A stretch of DNA of 64,000 bases from Leclercia sp. 29361 (GTDB lineage Bacteria; Pseudomonadota; Gammaproteobacteria; Enterobacterales; Enterobacteriaceae), in assembly GCF_011290365.1 (NCBI RefSeq), contig NZ_CP049786.1, forward strand, positions 1,116,001 to 1,180,000. The letters run 5' to 3'. Positions 43,849-54,061 of this stretch are shown piece by piece. The notes beneath the pieces were generated by a model that saw only the letters and a list, made by a program, of their open reading frames with translations, was not told where the DNA came from and ran no database searches. A program made the position numbers and the translations under genes. The number at the start of each line of letters is the position of its first letter. The stretch's first letter is position 1.

Positions 43849-46800
43849 ATGTTGCACTACACACGCAAACAGCATCCCATTTTTGCCTTTATTCTGGTTT
43901 TCTTTCTCTCGTTGATGGCTTCACCGGCTGCGTTTGCGCGTGCCGATAATACCAGCGACATCCCCACGCGGGCAGATGTTCAGAGCCAGCTCGACGCCCT
44001 GAGCAAACAGAAAGAGCTTACGCCGCAGGACAAACTGGTCCAGCAGGATCTGACGGAAACCCTTGAGACGGTCGACAAGCTCGAACGGATCAAAGCCGAA
44101 ACCACGCAGCTTCGCCAGAAAGTGGCTCAGGCGCCGGAAGCGATGCGCAAGGCGACCGAGAGCCTCAATGCGCTGGGCGATGTCGATAATGATGCGGAGA
44201 CCCGCAAAACGCTGGCGACCTTATCCCTGCGTCAGCTGGAACTGCGCGTGGCGCAGCTGCTCGACGATTTACAAACCGCGCAAAGCGATCTGGCCACCTA
44301 CAACAGCCAGCTGGTGTCCCTGCAAACCCAGCCGGAGCGCGTGCAGAATGCGATGTACACCGCGTCGCAACAGCTGCAGCAGATCCGCAATCGCCTGAAC
44401 GGAACCTCCGCGGGCGAAGCGGCATTACGCCCGACCCAACAAACGCTACTCCTGGCCCAGCAGCAACTGCTCAATGCGCAGATCGAACAGCAGCGTAAGA
44501 GTCTGGAAGGTAACACCGTCCTGCAGGATACCCTGCAAAAGCAGCGCGACTATGTCACCGCCAACATCAACCGTCTGGAGCATCAACTCCAGCTGTTGCA
44601 GGAGGCGGTCAACAGCAAGCGCCTGACCCTGACGGAGAAAACCGCCCAGGAGGCCGTTAATCCGGACGAAACCGCGCGCATCCAGCAAAACCCGCTGGTG
44701 AAGCAGGAGCTGGATGCCAACCATCAGCTCAGCCAGCGTTTGATCACCGCGACCGAAAACGGCAACTCGCTGGTTCAGCAGAACATCAAAGTTAAAAACT
44801 GGCTGGATCGCGCCCTGCAGTCGGAACGCAACATCAAAGAGCAGATCGCCGTCCTGAAAGGCAGCCTGCTGCTGTCGCGTATCCTGTATCAGCAGCAGCA
44901 AACCTTGCCCTCCGCCGATGAGCTGGAGGACATGACCAACCGCATTGCGGATCTGCGTCTTGAACAGTTTGAGGTCAACCAGCAGCGCGACGCCCTGTTC
45001 CAGAGCGATGCCTTCGTTGCCAAAGTGGAAGAGGGGCACAGCAGCGACGTCAATGATGAAGTCCACGACGCGCTGTTGCAGGTGGTGGAAATGCGCCGCG
45101 AGCTGCTCGATCAGCTGAACAAGCAGCTGGGCAATCAGCTGATGATGGCCATTAACCTGCAGATCAACCAGCAGCAGCTGGTGAGCGTCTCCAAAAGTTT
45201 GCAGGAGATCCTTACCCAGCAGATCTTCTGGGTAAACAGCAACAAACCGATGGACTGGGACTGGATCAAATCCTTCCCGGGCATGCTGAAAGACCAGATT
45301 AAAGGGATGAACATCACCGTTAACTGGGAAAAAGCCGGTCCGGCGGTGGCCTTTGCCTTCCTGGCGGGTCTGCCGCTGTTGCTGATTGCCGGGTTAATCC
45401 GCTGGCGTCTCGGCTGGCTGAAAAAATACCAGGCGAAGCTGGCGAGTGAAGTGGGGCAGCTGCGTAATGACAGCCAGCTTCACACCCCGAAAGCCATTCT
45501 TATCGATCTGATCCGCGCCCTGCCGGTCTGTCTGTTAATTCTGGCGGCGGGACTGATCCTGCTCACCATGCAGCTCAATATCAGCGATCTGCTGTGGGCC
45601 TTCAGCAAAAAACTGGCGCTGTTCTGGCTGGTGTTTGGCCTGTGCTGGAAAGTGCTGGAAAAAGATGGCGTGGCGGTGAGTCATTTCAATATGCCTGCCC
45701 AGCTCACCAGCCACTGGCGACGCCAGATCGTGCGGGTGAGCCTGGCACTGTTGCCGCTGCATTTCTGGTCGGTGGTGGCCGAACTCTCCCCGCTGCATCT
45801 GATGGACGATGTGCTGGGGCAGTTCGTCATTCTGCTTAACCTGCTGCTGATCGCCGTCCTGATGTGGCCGATGTGCCGCGACAGCTGGCGGGATAAAGAG
45901 TCCCACGCCATCCGTCTGGCGACGGTCACCGTGCTGTCCATTATCCCGCTGGCGCTGATGGTGCTGACGGCGACCGGCTATTTCTATACCACTCTACGTC
46001 TGTCAGGCCGCTGGATTGAAACCGTCTATCTGGTGATCCTCTGGAACCTGCTCTACCAGACCGTCCTGCGCGGGCTGAGCGTTGCCGCCCGGCGTATCGC
46101 CTATCGCCGCGCCCTGGCGCGTCGGCAGAATATGGTGAAAGAGGGGGCCGAAGGCGCGGAGCCGCAGGAGGAGCCGACCATCGCTCTGGAGCAGGTGAAC
46201 CAGCAGACGCTGCGTATCACCATGCTGGTGATGATCGCCCTGTTCGGCGTGATGTTCTGGGCTATCTGGTCGGATTTAATCACCGTCTTCGCCTATCTCG
46301 ACAGCATCACCCTGTGGCACTACAACGGCACCGAAGCGGGGGCGGCAGTGGTGAAAAACGTCACCATGGGCAGCCTGCTGTTTGCGCTGGTCTCGTCGAT
46401 GGTGGCCTGGGCTCTGATCCGCAACCTGCCGGGTCTGCTGGAGGTGCTGGTGCTCTCGCGCCTGAACATGCGCCAAGGGGCCTCCTACGCCATCACCACC
46501 ATTCTGAACTATGTGATTCTGGTGGCGGGGGCGATGACCGTCTTCGGTTCGCTCGGGGTCTCGTGGGACAAACTGCAGTGGCTGGCGGCGGCGCTGTCGG
46601 TCGGTCTTGGTTTTGGTTTGCAGGAGATCTTCGGTAACTTCGTTTCAGGTCTGATTATCCTGTTCGAGCGTCCGGTGCGCATTGGCGATACCGTGACTAT
46701 CGGCACCTTCTCGGGAACCGTCAGCAAGATCCGTATCCGTGCGACCACCATCACCGACTTCGATCGGAAAGAGGTGATCATCCCGAACAAAGCCTTCGTG

Positions 46801-47196
46801 ACCGAGCGGTTGATCAACTGGTCGCTCTCCGACACCATCACCCGCGTGGTGATCCGTCTCGGCGTGGCCTACGGTTCGGATCTGGATAAAGTGAAAAAAA
46901 TCCTGCTGCAGGCAGCGATGGAACATCCGAAAGTGATGCACGATCCGGAACCGGCGGTGTTCTTCACCACCTTTGGCCCGAGCACGCTGGATCACGAGCT
47001 GCGTCTCTACGTGCGTGAACTGCGCGACCGCAGCTACACCGTGGATGAGCTGAACCGCACCATTGAACGCTTGTGCCGCGAGAACGACATCAACATCGCG
47101 TTCAACCAGCTTGAAGTGCATCTGCGCAATGAGAAGGGCGACGAGCATACGGAAGTGAAACGTGAAGTGAAGGGTGACGATCCGACGCCAGCGTGA
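43849..47196 (+). CDS. mscK: Potassium-dependent mechanosensitive channel MscK
   Basis: 1115-residue inner-membrane channel (E. coli 1120) that opens under membrane tension to release solutes. A signal sequence (to about FARA at 32) leads to a long periplasmic coiled-coil domain rich in Gln and Leu (about 35-480). About eleven membrane helices follow, then the MscS-like pore helix and beta-domain near residues 895-1020 (LSVGLGFGLQEIFGNFVSGLIILFERPVRIGD). The last about 90 residues form the cytosolic vestibule. Confidence 0.95.
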   Translation: MLHYTRKQHPIFAFILVFFLSLMASPAAFARADNTSDIPTRADVQSQLDALSKQKELTPQDKLVQQDLTETLETVDKLERIKAETTQLRQKVAQAPEAMRKATESLNALGDVDNDAETRKTLATLSLRQLELRVAQLLDDLQTAQSDLATYNSQLVSLQTQPERVQNAMYTASQQLQQIRNRLNGTSAGEAALRPTQQTLLLAQQQLLNAQIEQQRKSLEGNTVLQDTLQKQRDYVTANINRLEHQLQLLQEAVNSKRLTLTEKTAQEAVNPDETARIQQNPLVKQELDANHQLSQRLITATENGNSLVQQNIKVKNWLDRALQSERNIKEQIAVLKGSLLLSRILYQQQQTLPSADELEDMTNRIADLRLEQFEVNQQRDALFQSDAFVAKVEEGHSSDVNDEVHDALLQVVEMRRELLDQLNKQLGNQLMMAINLQINQQQLVSVSKSLQEILTQQIFWVNSNKPMDWDWIKSFPGMLKDQIKGMNITVNWEKAGPAVAFAFLAGLPLLLIAGLIRWRLGWLKKYQAKLASEVGQLRNDSQLHTPKAILIDLIRALPVCLLILAAGLILLTMQLNISDLLWAFSKKLALFWLVFGLCWKVLEKDGVAVSHFNMPAQLTSHWRRQIVRVSLALLPLHFWSVVAELSPLHLMDDVLGQFVILLNLLLIAVLMWPMCRDSWRDKESHAIRLATVTVLSIIPLALMVLTATGYFYTTLRLSGRWIETVYLVILWNLLYQTVLRGLSVAARRIAYRRALARRQNMVKEGAEGAEPQEEPTIALEQVNQQTLRITMLVMIALFGVMFWAIWSDLITVFAYLDSITLWHYNGTEAGAAVVKNVTMGSLLFALVSSMVAWALIRNLPGLLEVLVLSRLNMRQGASYAITTILNYVILVAGAMTVFGSLGVSWDKLQWLAAALSVGLGFGLQEIFGNFVSGLIILFERPVRIGDTVTIGTFSGTVSKIRIRATTITDFDRKEVIIPNKAFVTERLINWSLSDTITRVVIRLGVAYGSDLDKVKKILLQAAMEHPKVMHDPEPAVFFTTFGPSTLDHELRLYVRELRDRSYTVDELNRTIERLCRENDINIAFNQLEVHLRNEKGDEHTEVKREVKGDDPTPA

Positions 47197-47205
47197 CATG
47201 ACCTT

Positions 47206-47244
47206 TCACCCTCTCCCCTCAGGGGAGAGGGCCGGGGTGAGGGG
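47206..47244. repeat. REP-type element overlapping the 3' end of rsmS
   Basis: CCCTCTCCCC-TCA-GGGGAGAGGG followed by CCGGGGTGAGGGG is a single copy of the repeat family seen at 19629, 54062, 57386 and 62504. Read on the minus strand it supplies the last codons and the stop of rsmS. Confidence 0.88.
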
Positions 47245-47380
47245 ATATTTTCCCCTCAAAATCCCGCCTCACAATCTCCAGCGCCTTCAGCACCGTCTCG
47301 GCGGGAATATCATGATTCTCCAGCAGCATAATCAGATCCACGGCCAGCTTCACTTCATCGGGGGCGTTTTCCAGTGACAC
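47219..47380 (-). CDS. rsmS: Pleiotropic regulator RsmS (YbaM) with a repeat-derived C-terminus
   Basis: 53 residues from GTG 47380 ([21 protein letters not shown]), behind an AGGAG site. Residues 1-43 match E. coli YbaM, a small helical protein of the DUF2496/RsmS family; in Pectobacterium RsmS affects exoenzyme production. The last nine residues (SPHPGPLP and the residue before) and the stop come from the REP element at 47206-47244, replacing the charged E. coli end. priC follows upstream in the same operon direction, 12 bp away, so priC-rsmS are probably co-transcribed. Confidence 0.85.
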   Translation of the reverse strand: MSLENAPDEVKLAVDLIMLLENHDIPAETVLKALEIVRRDFEGKISPHPGPLP

Positions 47381-47392
47381 ACACTACTCCTG

Positions 47393-47920
47393 TTAACGGG
47401 TCAGACGCGCAATCACGCGCTCAATATCATCCAGTGCCTTACGACAGCGTTCAAGCCGCCCCTCCAGCGCGGTAATTTCGCGCATCAGCATCTGCTGCTC
47501 TTCCAGCGTTTCGGCCTGCTTCAGCCGGGCCTCACGTTCAGACTTCATCTCACACAGCCGCCGCTCAAACTCCTGATGCTCAAGGCGCTTGCGCTGCCAT
47601 TTAGTTGCCCCGGCAGAAGGGCTGTCCCAGACCCGTAAAGGCCAGGCGGCGATCTCCCGGTGCAGGGCGGCGATCTGCTCCGCCAGATGGGTGGCCAGCC
47701 AGGTCACCTGCTCCGTTTGTGCCTTCTCCACCGCACGACCCAGCTCATCCAGATTGTGCTGGGCTTCATCCAGGTAATCTTTAATCAGCGTGCTGCGGGT
47801 GCGGAACAGCTGCCGGTCAAAACGCGGCTTCAGGGTAGCGTGCTGCATCAGAGGCGCGGCCTGGTTTCGCAGGGCCGTCAGCTGATTTTGCAGCGTCTGT
47901 AAAAGCAAGGCTGTTTTCAA
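47393..47920 (-). CDS. priC: Primosomal replication protein N'' PriC
   Basis: 175-residue protein that helps to reload the DnaB helicase at stalled forks with a leading-strand gap. Length equals E. coli PriC. The sequence is an all-helical, Arg/Gln/Leu-rich protein (WQRKRLEHQEFERRLCEMKSE), with divergence from E. coli typical of this family. It is divergent from ybaN with a 50-bp gap. Confidence 0.92.
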   Translation of the reverse strand: MKTALLLQTLQNQLTALRNQAAPLMQHATLKPRFDRQLFRTRSTLIKDYLDEAQHNLDELGRAVEKAQTEQVTWLATHLAEQIAALHREIAAWPLRVWDSPSAGATKWQRKRLEHQEFERRLCEMKSEREARLKQAETLEEQQMLMREITALEGRLERCRKALDDIERVIARLTR

Positions 47921-47970
47921 TCCGCTCTCCAGTGGTACAGTAGCCGTTCAGTTTGATAACGATTCGCATT

Positions 47971-48348
47971 ATGCAGCGTACTATTTTACTCATCATTGGC
48001 TGGCTTGCGGTAGTGCTCGGCACGTTGGGTGTCGTTTTGCCCCTTCTGCCAACCACGCCCTTTATATTGCTGGCGGCCTGGTGCTTCGCCCGCTCCTCGC
48101 CGCGTTTTCACCACTGGCTCCTCTATCGCTCGTGGTTTGGCGGCTATCTGCGCCACTGGCAACAGCACCGCGCCATGCCGCCCGGCGCGAAGCCGCGGGC
48201 TATTGCCGTTATCCTTATTACCTTCGCCATCTCATTATGGCTGGTAAAGATCATGTGGGTGCGGATCCTGCTGCTGGCGATCCTCTCATGCCTGCTGATT
48301 TTCATGTGGCGGATCCCTGTGGTTGATGAAAAGCAACAAAAGCAATAA
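47971..48348 (+). CDS. ybaN: DUF454 inner-membrane protein YbaN
   Basis: 125 residues from ATG 47971 (MQRTILLIIGWLAVVLGTLGVVLPLLPTTPF), the E. coli length; an earlier ATG at 47953 would add six residues. Three predicted membrane helices (about 4-24, 72-90, 92-112) and the family motif LPLLPTTPFILLAAWCFARSSPRF are present. Function is unknown. It precedes apt by 152 bp. Confidence 0.92.
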   Translation: MQRTILLIIGWLAVVLGTLGVVLPLLPTTPFILLAAWCFARSSPRFHHWLLYRSWFGGYLRHWQQHRAMPPGAKPRAIAVILITFAISLWLVKIMWVRILLLAILSCLLIFMWRIPVVDEKQQKQ

Positions 48349-48500
48349 TCCTCGGGTTGGCTGTTGCAATTCTTGTGCGCAGCCAGTAAATTCGACCGTT
48401 TTCGAGCACGGGCAGGCTTGGTTAAAGGTTAAACAATTGTTACCTTGACCGACCCACTATCCGCTCCGTGAGTAACACCGTTTTCATCAGGCATCCATTT

Positions 48501-49052
48501 ATGACCGCAACTGCGCAGCAGCTTGAATACCTTAAAAACAGCATCAAAAGCATCCAGGACTACCCAAAACCTGGCATCCTTTTCCGTGATGTCACCAGCT
48601 TGCTGGAAGACCCGAAAGCGTACGCCCTCAGCATTGAACTGCTGGTAGAGCGTTACAAAAACGCCGGGATCACCAAAGTTGTCGGCACCGAAGCCCGCGG
48701 CTTCCTGTTTGGCGCCCCGGTTGCGCTGGCGATGGGCGTCGGCTTTGTGCCGGTGCGTAAGCCACGCAAACTGCCACGCGAAACCATCGCCGAGAGCTAC
48801 GAGCTGGAGTACGGCACCGATCAGCTCGAGATCCACATCGATGCGATCAAGCCAGGCGATAAAGTGCTGGTGGTTGACGATCTGCTGGCAACCGGTGGCA
48901 CCATTGAGGCGACCGTGAAGCTGATCCGTCGTCTGGGTGGCGAAGTGACCGATGCGGCCTTCATCATCAATCTGTTCGATCTGGGTGGCGAACAGCGCCT
49001 GGAAAAACAGGGCATCACCAGCTACTGCCTCGTGCCATTCCCGGGACATTAA
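48501..49052 (+). CDS. apt: Adenine phosphoribosyltransferase
   Basis: 183-residue purine salvage enzyme that makes AMP from adenine and PRPP. ATG 48501 ([26 protein letters not shown]) matches E. coli; the upstream start at 48468 is not supported. The PRPP-binding motif [13 protein letters not shown] and the EARGFLFG region are intact. It precedes dnaX, ybaB and recR in the same order as in E. coli. Confidence 0.97.
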   Translation: MTATAQQLEYLKNSIKSIQDYPKPGILFRDVTSLLEDPKAYALSIELLVERYKNAGITKVVGTEARGFLFGAPVALAMGVGFVPVRKPRKLPRETIAESYELEYGTDQLEIHIDAIKPGDKVLVVDDLLATGGTIEATVKLIRRLGGEVTDAAFIINLFDLGGEQRLEKQGITSYCLVPFPGH

Positions 49053-49141
49053 TCCTCCCGCCCGCAACCTCGCCCAACGGGTGAGGTTGTGTTAGCATTA
49101 CCCCCCTGAATATCCACCTTCCAGCGTTGCAGAGCCTGCCC

Positions 49142-51076
49142 ATGAGTTATCAGGTGTTAGCCCGTAAATGGCGACCCCAAACCTTTGCTGACGTTGTCGG
49201 CCAGGAACATGTGCTGACCGCCCTGGCGAACGGCTTATCGCTAGGACGTATCCATCACGCCTATCTTTTTTCCGGCACCCGCGGCGTCGGTAAAACCTCT
49301 ATCGCCCGTTTACTGGCGAAAGGCCTCAACTGCGAAAGCGGGATCACCGCCACGCCGTGCGGTGTCTGCGATAACTGCCGTGAAATCGAGCAGGGGCGCT
49401 TTGTCGATCTGATTGAGATCGATGCCGCCTCACGCACCAAAGTCGAAGATACCCGCGATCTGCTGGACAACGTCCAGTACGCGCCGGCGCGCGGCCGCTT
49501 CAAGGTCTATCTGATCGATGAAGTGCACATGCTGTCGCGCCACAGCTTTAACGCCCTGCTGAAAACGCTGGAAGAGCCGCCTGCACACGTCAAGTTCCTG
49601 CTGGCGACCACCGATCCGCAGAAGCTGCCGGTGACTATCTTGTCCCGCTGCCTGCAGTTCCATCTGAAGGCGCTGGATGTCGGGCAGATCCGCGATCAGC
49701 TTGAACATATTCTGAATGAAGAGCAGGTCACGCATGAACCGCGTGCCCTGCAGCTGTTGGCGCGTGCCGCCGACGGCAGTCTGCGCGATGCGCTCAGCCT
49801 TACCGATCAGGCGATTGCCAGCGGCGACGGCCAGCTGACCACCCTGGCGGTCAGCACCATGCTCGGCACCCTGGATGACGATCAGGCCCTGTCGCTGATT
49901 GAGGCGGTGGTCGAGGCCAACGGCGAGCGGGTGATGGAGTTAGTCAACGCCTCGGCGGCGCGCGGCATCGAGTGGGAAGCCCTGCTGGTTGAGATGCTCA
50001 GCCTGCTGCACCGCATCGCGATGGTACAGCTCTCCCCGGCGGCGCTGGGTCCGGACATGGCCGCGATTGAGCAGCGCATGCGTGAGCTGGCGCGAACCAT
50101 TCCGCCAACCGACGTGCAGCTCTACTATCAAACCCTGTTAATTGGCCGTAAAGAGCTGCCGTTCGCCCCTGACCGCCGTATGGGGGTTGAAATGACCCTG
50201 CTGCGCGCGCTGGCGTTCCATCCGCGCATGCCGCTGCCGGAACCCGAGGTGCAGCAGCCGTCGTTTGCCCCGGTCGCCCCCACTGCAGTGCTGACGCCGC
50301 CGCAGGTGCCCGTGCAGCAGAGTGCGCCTCCGCCGCCGCGCCATGATGCGCCGCTGTCGGATGCCACCAGTTCGGTGCTCGCCGCCCGCAGTCAGTTGCA
50401 ACGCGCGCAGGGAGCAACCAAGCCAAAAAAGAGTGAACCGGCAGCGCCTGCAAGAGCGCGGCCGGTAAATAACGCCGCGCTTGAACGTCTGGCTTCGGTC
50501 ACGGATCGGGTGCAGACGCGTTCTGCCTCGGCCACGCCTGAGCCACAGGCTCCGGCAAAGAAAGAAGCGTATCGCTGGAAAGCCACCACCATCACCGAAG
50601 AGGTGAAGGTAGAAGTCGCCACGCCGAAGGCGCTGAAAAAGGCGCTGGAGCACGAGAAGACGCCGGAACTGGCCGCTAAGCTTGCCGGAGAGTCGCTGGA
50701 GCGTGATGCCTGGGCGGCAGAGGTCAGTCAGCTGAAACTGCCCAAGCTGGTGGAGCAGGTTGCCCTGAACGCCTGGCGTGAACAGGACGGCAACCGGATC
50801 TGCCTGCATCTGCGTCCGGGCCAGCGTCACCTGAACTCGGCGAGCGCACAACAGGTGCTGACGGAGGCGCTCTCCACATTACAGGGCGCACCGGTTGAAT
50901 TGACTATCATTGAAGATGATAATCCGGCGGTGCGAACGCCGCTGGAGTGGCGTCAGGCCATCTATGAAGAGAAACTCGCGCAGGCGCGTGAGTCGATTAT
51001 CGCGGATAATAACATTCAGACCCTGCAGCGTTACTTTGATGCAGAACTGGATGAAGAGAGTATTCGACCCATTTGA
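49142..51076 (+). CDS. dnaX: DNA polymerase III subunits tau and gamma
   Basis: 644-residue tau subunit (E. coli 643) of the clamp loader. AAA+ ATPase region: Walker A GTRGVGKT at 45-52 and zinc cysteines 64, 73, 76 and 79. A Pro/Ala/Gln-rich linker (about 370-430) leads to the tau-specific C-terminal domains that bind DnaB and polymerase alpha. A -1 frameshift site at 50425-50431 should yield a 431-residue gamma, exactly as in E. coli. ATG 49142 is chosen because MSYQVLARKW is the conserved start. Confidence 0.98.
   Translation: MSYQVLARKWRPQTFADVVGQEHVLTALANGLSLGRIHHAYLFSGTRGVGKTSIARLLAKGLNCESGITATPCGVCDNCREIEQGRFVDLIEIDAASRTKVEDTRDLLDNVQYAPARGRFKVYLIDEVHMLSRHSFNALLKTLEEPPAHVKFLLATTDPQKLPVTILSRCLQFHLKALDVGQIRDQLEHILNEEQVTHEPRALQLLARAADGSLRDALSLTDQAIASGDGQLTTLAVSTMLGTLDDDQALSLIEAVVEANGERVMELVNASAARGIEWEALLVEMLSLLHRIAMVQLSPAALGPDMAAIEQRMRELARTIPPTDVQLYYQTLLIGRKELPFAPDRRMGVEMTLLRALAFHPRMPLPEPEVQQPSFAPVAPTAVLTPPQVPVQQSAPPPPRHDAPLSDATSSVLAARSQLQRAQGATKPKKSEPAAPARARPVNNAALERLASVTDRVQTRSASATPEPQAPAKKEAYRWKATTITEEVKVEVATPKALKKALEHEKTPELAAKLAGESLERDAWAAEVSQLKLPKLVEQVALNAWREQDGNRICLHLRPGQRHLNSASAQQVLTEALSTLQGAPVELTIIEDDNPAVRTPLEWRQAIYEEKLAQARESIIADNNIQTLQRYFDAELDEESIRPI
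50409..50466 (+). other. Programmed -1 ribosomal frameshift signal in dnaX
   Basis: The slippery heptamer A-AAA-AAG is at 50425-50431 in frame. A Shine-Dalgarno-like GGGAG lies about 10 nt upstream. A stem-loop (ACCGGC / GCCGGT outer, GCGC / GCGC inner, one A-G mismatch) starts 5 nt downstream at 50437-50466. After slipping, GAG and a TGA at 50434-50436 end the gamma subunit at residue 431. Confidence 0.93.
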
Positions 51077-51129
51077 TCGTGAGTCTGACTTACGGTTGTT
51101 ATCTTTAACGTGAAAGAAGAGAGAAGCCT

Positions 51130-51462
51130 ATGTTTGGTGGTAAAGGCGGTCTGGGTGGTCTGATGAAGCAGGCCCAGCAGATGCAGGAAAAAATGCAGAA
51201 GATGCAGGAAGAGATCGCGCAGATGGAAGTCACTGGCGAATCTGGTGCCGGTCTGGTCAAAGTGACCATCAACGGTGCGCATAACTGCCGTCGCGTGGAG
51301 ATCGACCCAAGCCTGCTCGAAGACGACAAAGACATGCTGGAAGATCTGGTCGCTGCTGCATTTAACGATGCTGCGCGCCGTATCGACGAAACCCAGAAAG
51401 AAAAAATGGCCTCTGTATCCTCCGGAATGCAGCTGCCACCGGGCTTTAAGATGCCGTTCTGA
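51130..51462 (+). CDS. ybaB: Nucleoid-associated protein YbaB/EbfC
   Basis: 110-residue small dimeric DNA-binding protein (E. coli 109; one extra Gly at MFGGKGG). The N-terminal Gln/Met-rich helix ([22 protein letters not shown]) and the central beta-sheet ([22 protein letters not shown]) are nearly identical to E. coli. Its stop overlaps the recR start (TGATG), so the two are translationally coupled. Confidence 0.97.
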   Translation: MFGGKGGLGGLMKQAQQMQEKMQKMQEEIAQMEVTGESGAGLVKVTINGAHNCRRVEIDPSLLEDDKDMLEDLVAAAFNDAARRIDETQKEKMASVSSGMQLPPGFKMPF

Positions 51463-52067
51463 TGCAAACCAGTCCGCTGCTCACGCAGTTAATGGAAGCG
51501 CTACGCTGCCTGCCGGGCGTAGGCCCGAAGTCAGCGCAGCGCATGGCGTTTACCCTGCTGCAGCGCGATCGCAGCGGCGGGATGCGTCTGGCGCAGGCTC
51601 TGACCCGCGCCATGTCAGAAATCGGTCACTGTGCGGACTGCCGCACCTTTACCGAACAGGATGTATGTAACATCTGCACCAATCCGCGTCGTCAGGAAAA
51701 TGGCCAGATCTGCGTGGTGGAGAGTCCTGCGGACATCTACGCCATCGAACAGACCGGGCAATTTTCTGGCCGCTACTTTGTGCTGATGGGCCACCTGTCA
51801 CCGCTGGACGGTATCGGGCCGGATGATATCGGTCTGGATCGGCTGGAACAGCGTCTGAAATCGGAAACGATCAGCGAGGTGATCCTCGCCACCAACCCAA
51901 CGGTGGAAGGGGAGGCGACGGCCAACTATATCGCCGAGCTGTGCGCCGAATCCGGCGTTGAAGCCAGCCGCATCGCCCACGGTGTTCCGGTGGGTGGCGA
52001 GCTGGAGATGGTGGACGGCACCACGCTGTCACACTCTCTGGCCGGACGTCACAAGATTATTTTCTGA
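51462..52067 (+). CDS. recR: Recombination mediator RecR
   Basis: 201-residue protein that acts with RecF and RecO to load RecA at single-strand gaps. An N-terminal helix-hairpin-helix ([17 protein letters not shown]) is followed by a C4 zinc finger (Cys57, Cys60, Cys69, Cys72), a Toprim domain ([13 protein letters not shown]) and a Walker B-like C-terminus. Length equals E. coli. It is coupled to ybaB. Confidence 0.97.
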   Translation: MQTSPLLTQLMEALRCLPGVGPKSAQRMAFTLLQRDRSGGMRLAQALTRAMSEIGHCADCRTFTEQDVCNICTNPRRQENGQICVVESPADIYAIEQTGQFSGRYFVLMGHLSPLDGIGPDDIGLDRLEQRLKSETISEVILATNPTVEGEATANYIAELCAESGVEASRIAHGVPVGGELEMVDGTTLSHSLAGRHKIIF

Positions 52068-52096
52068 CCAAACGGAGGCTGCATGCGTGGCCTCCG

Positions 52097-52125
52097 CTTG
52101 AAAACCTTTCCGCGTATCCCCATCT
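52097..52125 (+). promoter_or_regulatory. Sigma-32 heat-shock promoter of htpG
   Basis: CTTGAAA at 52097-52103 and CCCCATCT at 52118-52125 with a 14-bp spacer match the RpoH consensus at all defined positions. Confidence 0.88.
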
Positions 52126-52178
52126 CTCCCTCAACGCTTTTAAACCCCATTAAATGGCATTGTTGAGGTCGACTTAGT

Positions 52179-54053
52179 ATGAAAGGACAAGAAACCCGCG
52201 GTTTCCAGTCAGAAGTAAAACAGCTTCTGCACCTGATGATCCATTCTCTTTATTCCAATAAAGAAATCTTCCTGCGTGAGCTTATCTCTAACGCCTCTGA
52301 TGCGGCAGACAAGCTGCGTTTCCGTGCGCTGTCGAAGCCAGAGCTGTACGAAGGTGACGGCGAGCTGCGCGTGCGCGTCTCCTTTGATAAAGAGAACCGC
52401 ACCCTGACCATCGCCGATAACGGCATCGGTATGACCCGCGATGAAGCCATTGATCATCTGGGCACCATCGCCAAATCCGGCACCAAAGCCTTCCTGCAGT
52501 CGATGGGTTCCGATCAGGCGAAAGACAGCCAGCTGATTGGCCAGTTCGGTGTGGGCTTCTACTCGGCGTTCATCGTGGCGGATAAAGTCACCGTGCGCAC
52601 CCGTGCGGCAGGTGAAAGCGCCGAAAGCGGCGTGTTCTGGGAATCCCACGGCGAAGGCGAATATACCGTGGCCGACATCACCAAAGCCGATCGCGGGACC
52701 GAGATCACCCTGCACCTGCGCGAAGGGGAAGACGACTTCCTTAACGACTGGCGCGTGCGCTCCATCATCAGCAAATATTCTGACCATATCGCCCTGCCGG
52801 TCGAGATCGAAAAACAGGAAGAGCAGGACGGCGAAACCGTCATTTCCTGGGAGAAGATCAACAAGGCGCAGGCGCTGTGGACGCGCAACAAGTCTGAGAT
52901 CAAAGACGAAGAGTACACCGAGTTCTACAAGCACATCGCCCACGACTTTACCGATCCGCTGACCTGGAGCCACAACCGCGTGGAAGGGAAGCAGGAGTAC
53001 ACCAGCCTGCTGTACATCCCGGCGCAGGCCCCGTGGGATATGTGGAACCGCGATCACAAGCACGGCCTGAAGCTGTACGTGCAGCGCGTGTTCATCATGG
53101 ACGAAGCCGAGCAGTTCATGCCGAACTACCTGCGCTTTGTGCGTGGCCTGATAGATTCTAACGATCTGCCGCTGAACGTCTCCCGTGAGATCCTGCAGGA
53201 CAGCACCGTCACCCGCAACCTGCGCACCGCGCTGAGCAAACGCGCCCTGCAGATGCTGGACAAGCTGGCGAAAGACGACGCGGAAAAATACCAGACCTTC
53301 TGGAAACAGTTCGGTCTGGTGCTGAAAGAGGGCCCGGCGGAAGATTCGTCCAACGTTGAAGCCATTGCCAAACTCCTGCGCTTTGCCTCCACGCACACCG
53401 ACTCCTCCGAGCAGACCGTGTCGCTGGAAGAGTACATCTCCCGCATGAAGGAAGGGCAGGAGAAGATCTATTACATCACCGCCGACAGCTATGCCGCGGC
53501 GAAGAGCAGCCCGCACCTGGAGCTGCTGCGTAAGAAAGGCATCGAAGTGCTGCTGCTTTCCGATCGCATCGATGAGTGGATGATGAACTACCTGACCGAG
53601 TTCAGCGGCAAAAGCTTCCAGTCCGTTGCTAAAGCCGATGAGTCCATCGACAAGCTGGCGGATGAAGTGGACGAAACCGCGAAAGAGGCGGAAAAAGCGC
53701 TGGAGCCGTTTGTTGAGCGTGTGAAAACCCATCTGGGCGATCGCGTGAAAGAGGTGCGTTTCACTCACCGTCTGACCGATACCCCGGCCATCGTTACTAC
53801 CGAAGCCGACGAAATGAGCACCCAGATGGCGAAGCTGTTTGCCGCTGCGGGCCAGAGCGTACCGGAAGTGAAGTACATCTTTGAACTGAACCCGGATCAC
53901 GCCCTGGTGAAACGCGCGGCCGAGACTCAGGACGAAGCACGGTTCACCGAGTGGGTTGAACTGCTGCTGGATCAATCCCTGCTGGCCGAGCGCGGCACGC
54001 TGGAAGATCCAAACCAGTTCATCAAGCGCGTGAATGCGTTGCTGCTGGCATAA
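52179..54053 (+). CDS. htpG: Chaperone HtpG (Hsp90)
   Basis: 624-residue dimeric ATP-dependent chaperone, the E. coli length. The N-terminal GHKL ATPase domain has the helix with the catalytic Glu ([21 protein letters not shown]), ADNGIGMT, and the [11 protein letters not shown] lid region. Middle and C-terminal dimerisation domains follow, ending without an MEEVD tail, as expected for bacteria. A consensus heat-shock promoter precedes it. An 82-bp REP pair follows. Confidence 0.98.
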   Translation: MKGQETRGFQSEVKQLLHLMIHSLYSNKEIFLRELISNASDAADKLRFRALSKPELYEGDGELRVRVSFDKENRTLTIADNGIGMTRDEAIDHLGTIAKSGTKAFLQSMGSDQAKDSQLIGQFGVGFYSAFIVADKVTVRTRAAGESAESGVFWESHGEGEYTVADITKADRGTEITLHLREGEDDFLNDWRVRSIISKYSDHIALPVEIEKQEEQDGETVISWEKINKAQALWTRNKSEIKDEEYTEFYKHIAHDFTDPLTWSHNRVEGKQEYTSLLYIPAQAPWDMWNRDHKHGLKLYVQRVFIMDEAEQFMPNYLRFVRGLIDSNDLPLNVSREILQDSTVTRNLRTALSKRALQMLDKLAKDDAEKYQTFWKQFGLVLKEGPAEDSSNVEAIAKLLRFASTHTDSSEQTVSLEEYISRMKEGQEKIYYITADSYAAAKSSPHLELLRKKGIEVLLLSDRIDEWMMNYLTEFSGKSFQSVAKADESIDKLADEVDETAKEAEKALEPFVERVKTHLGDRVKEVRFTHRLTDTPAIVTTEADEMSTQMAKLFAAAGQSVPEVKYIFELNPDHALVKRAAETQDEARFTEWVELLLDQSLLAERGTLEDPNQFIKRVNALLLA

Positions 54054-54061
54054 TAAAACAA

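Noticed and set aside
52209..53975. 588-codon open frame antisense to htpG
   Set aside because: It mirrors the codon structure of a full-length, highly conserved HtpG gene; GC-rich coding sequence often leaves the opposite strand open. It has a His/Phe/Arg-rich composition and no recognisable domain.
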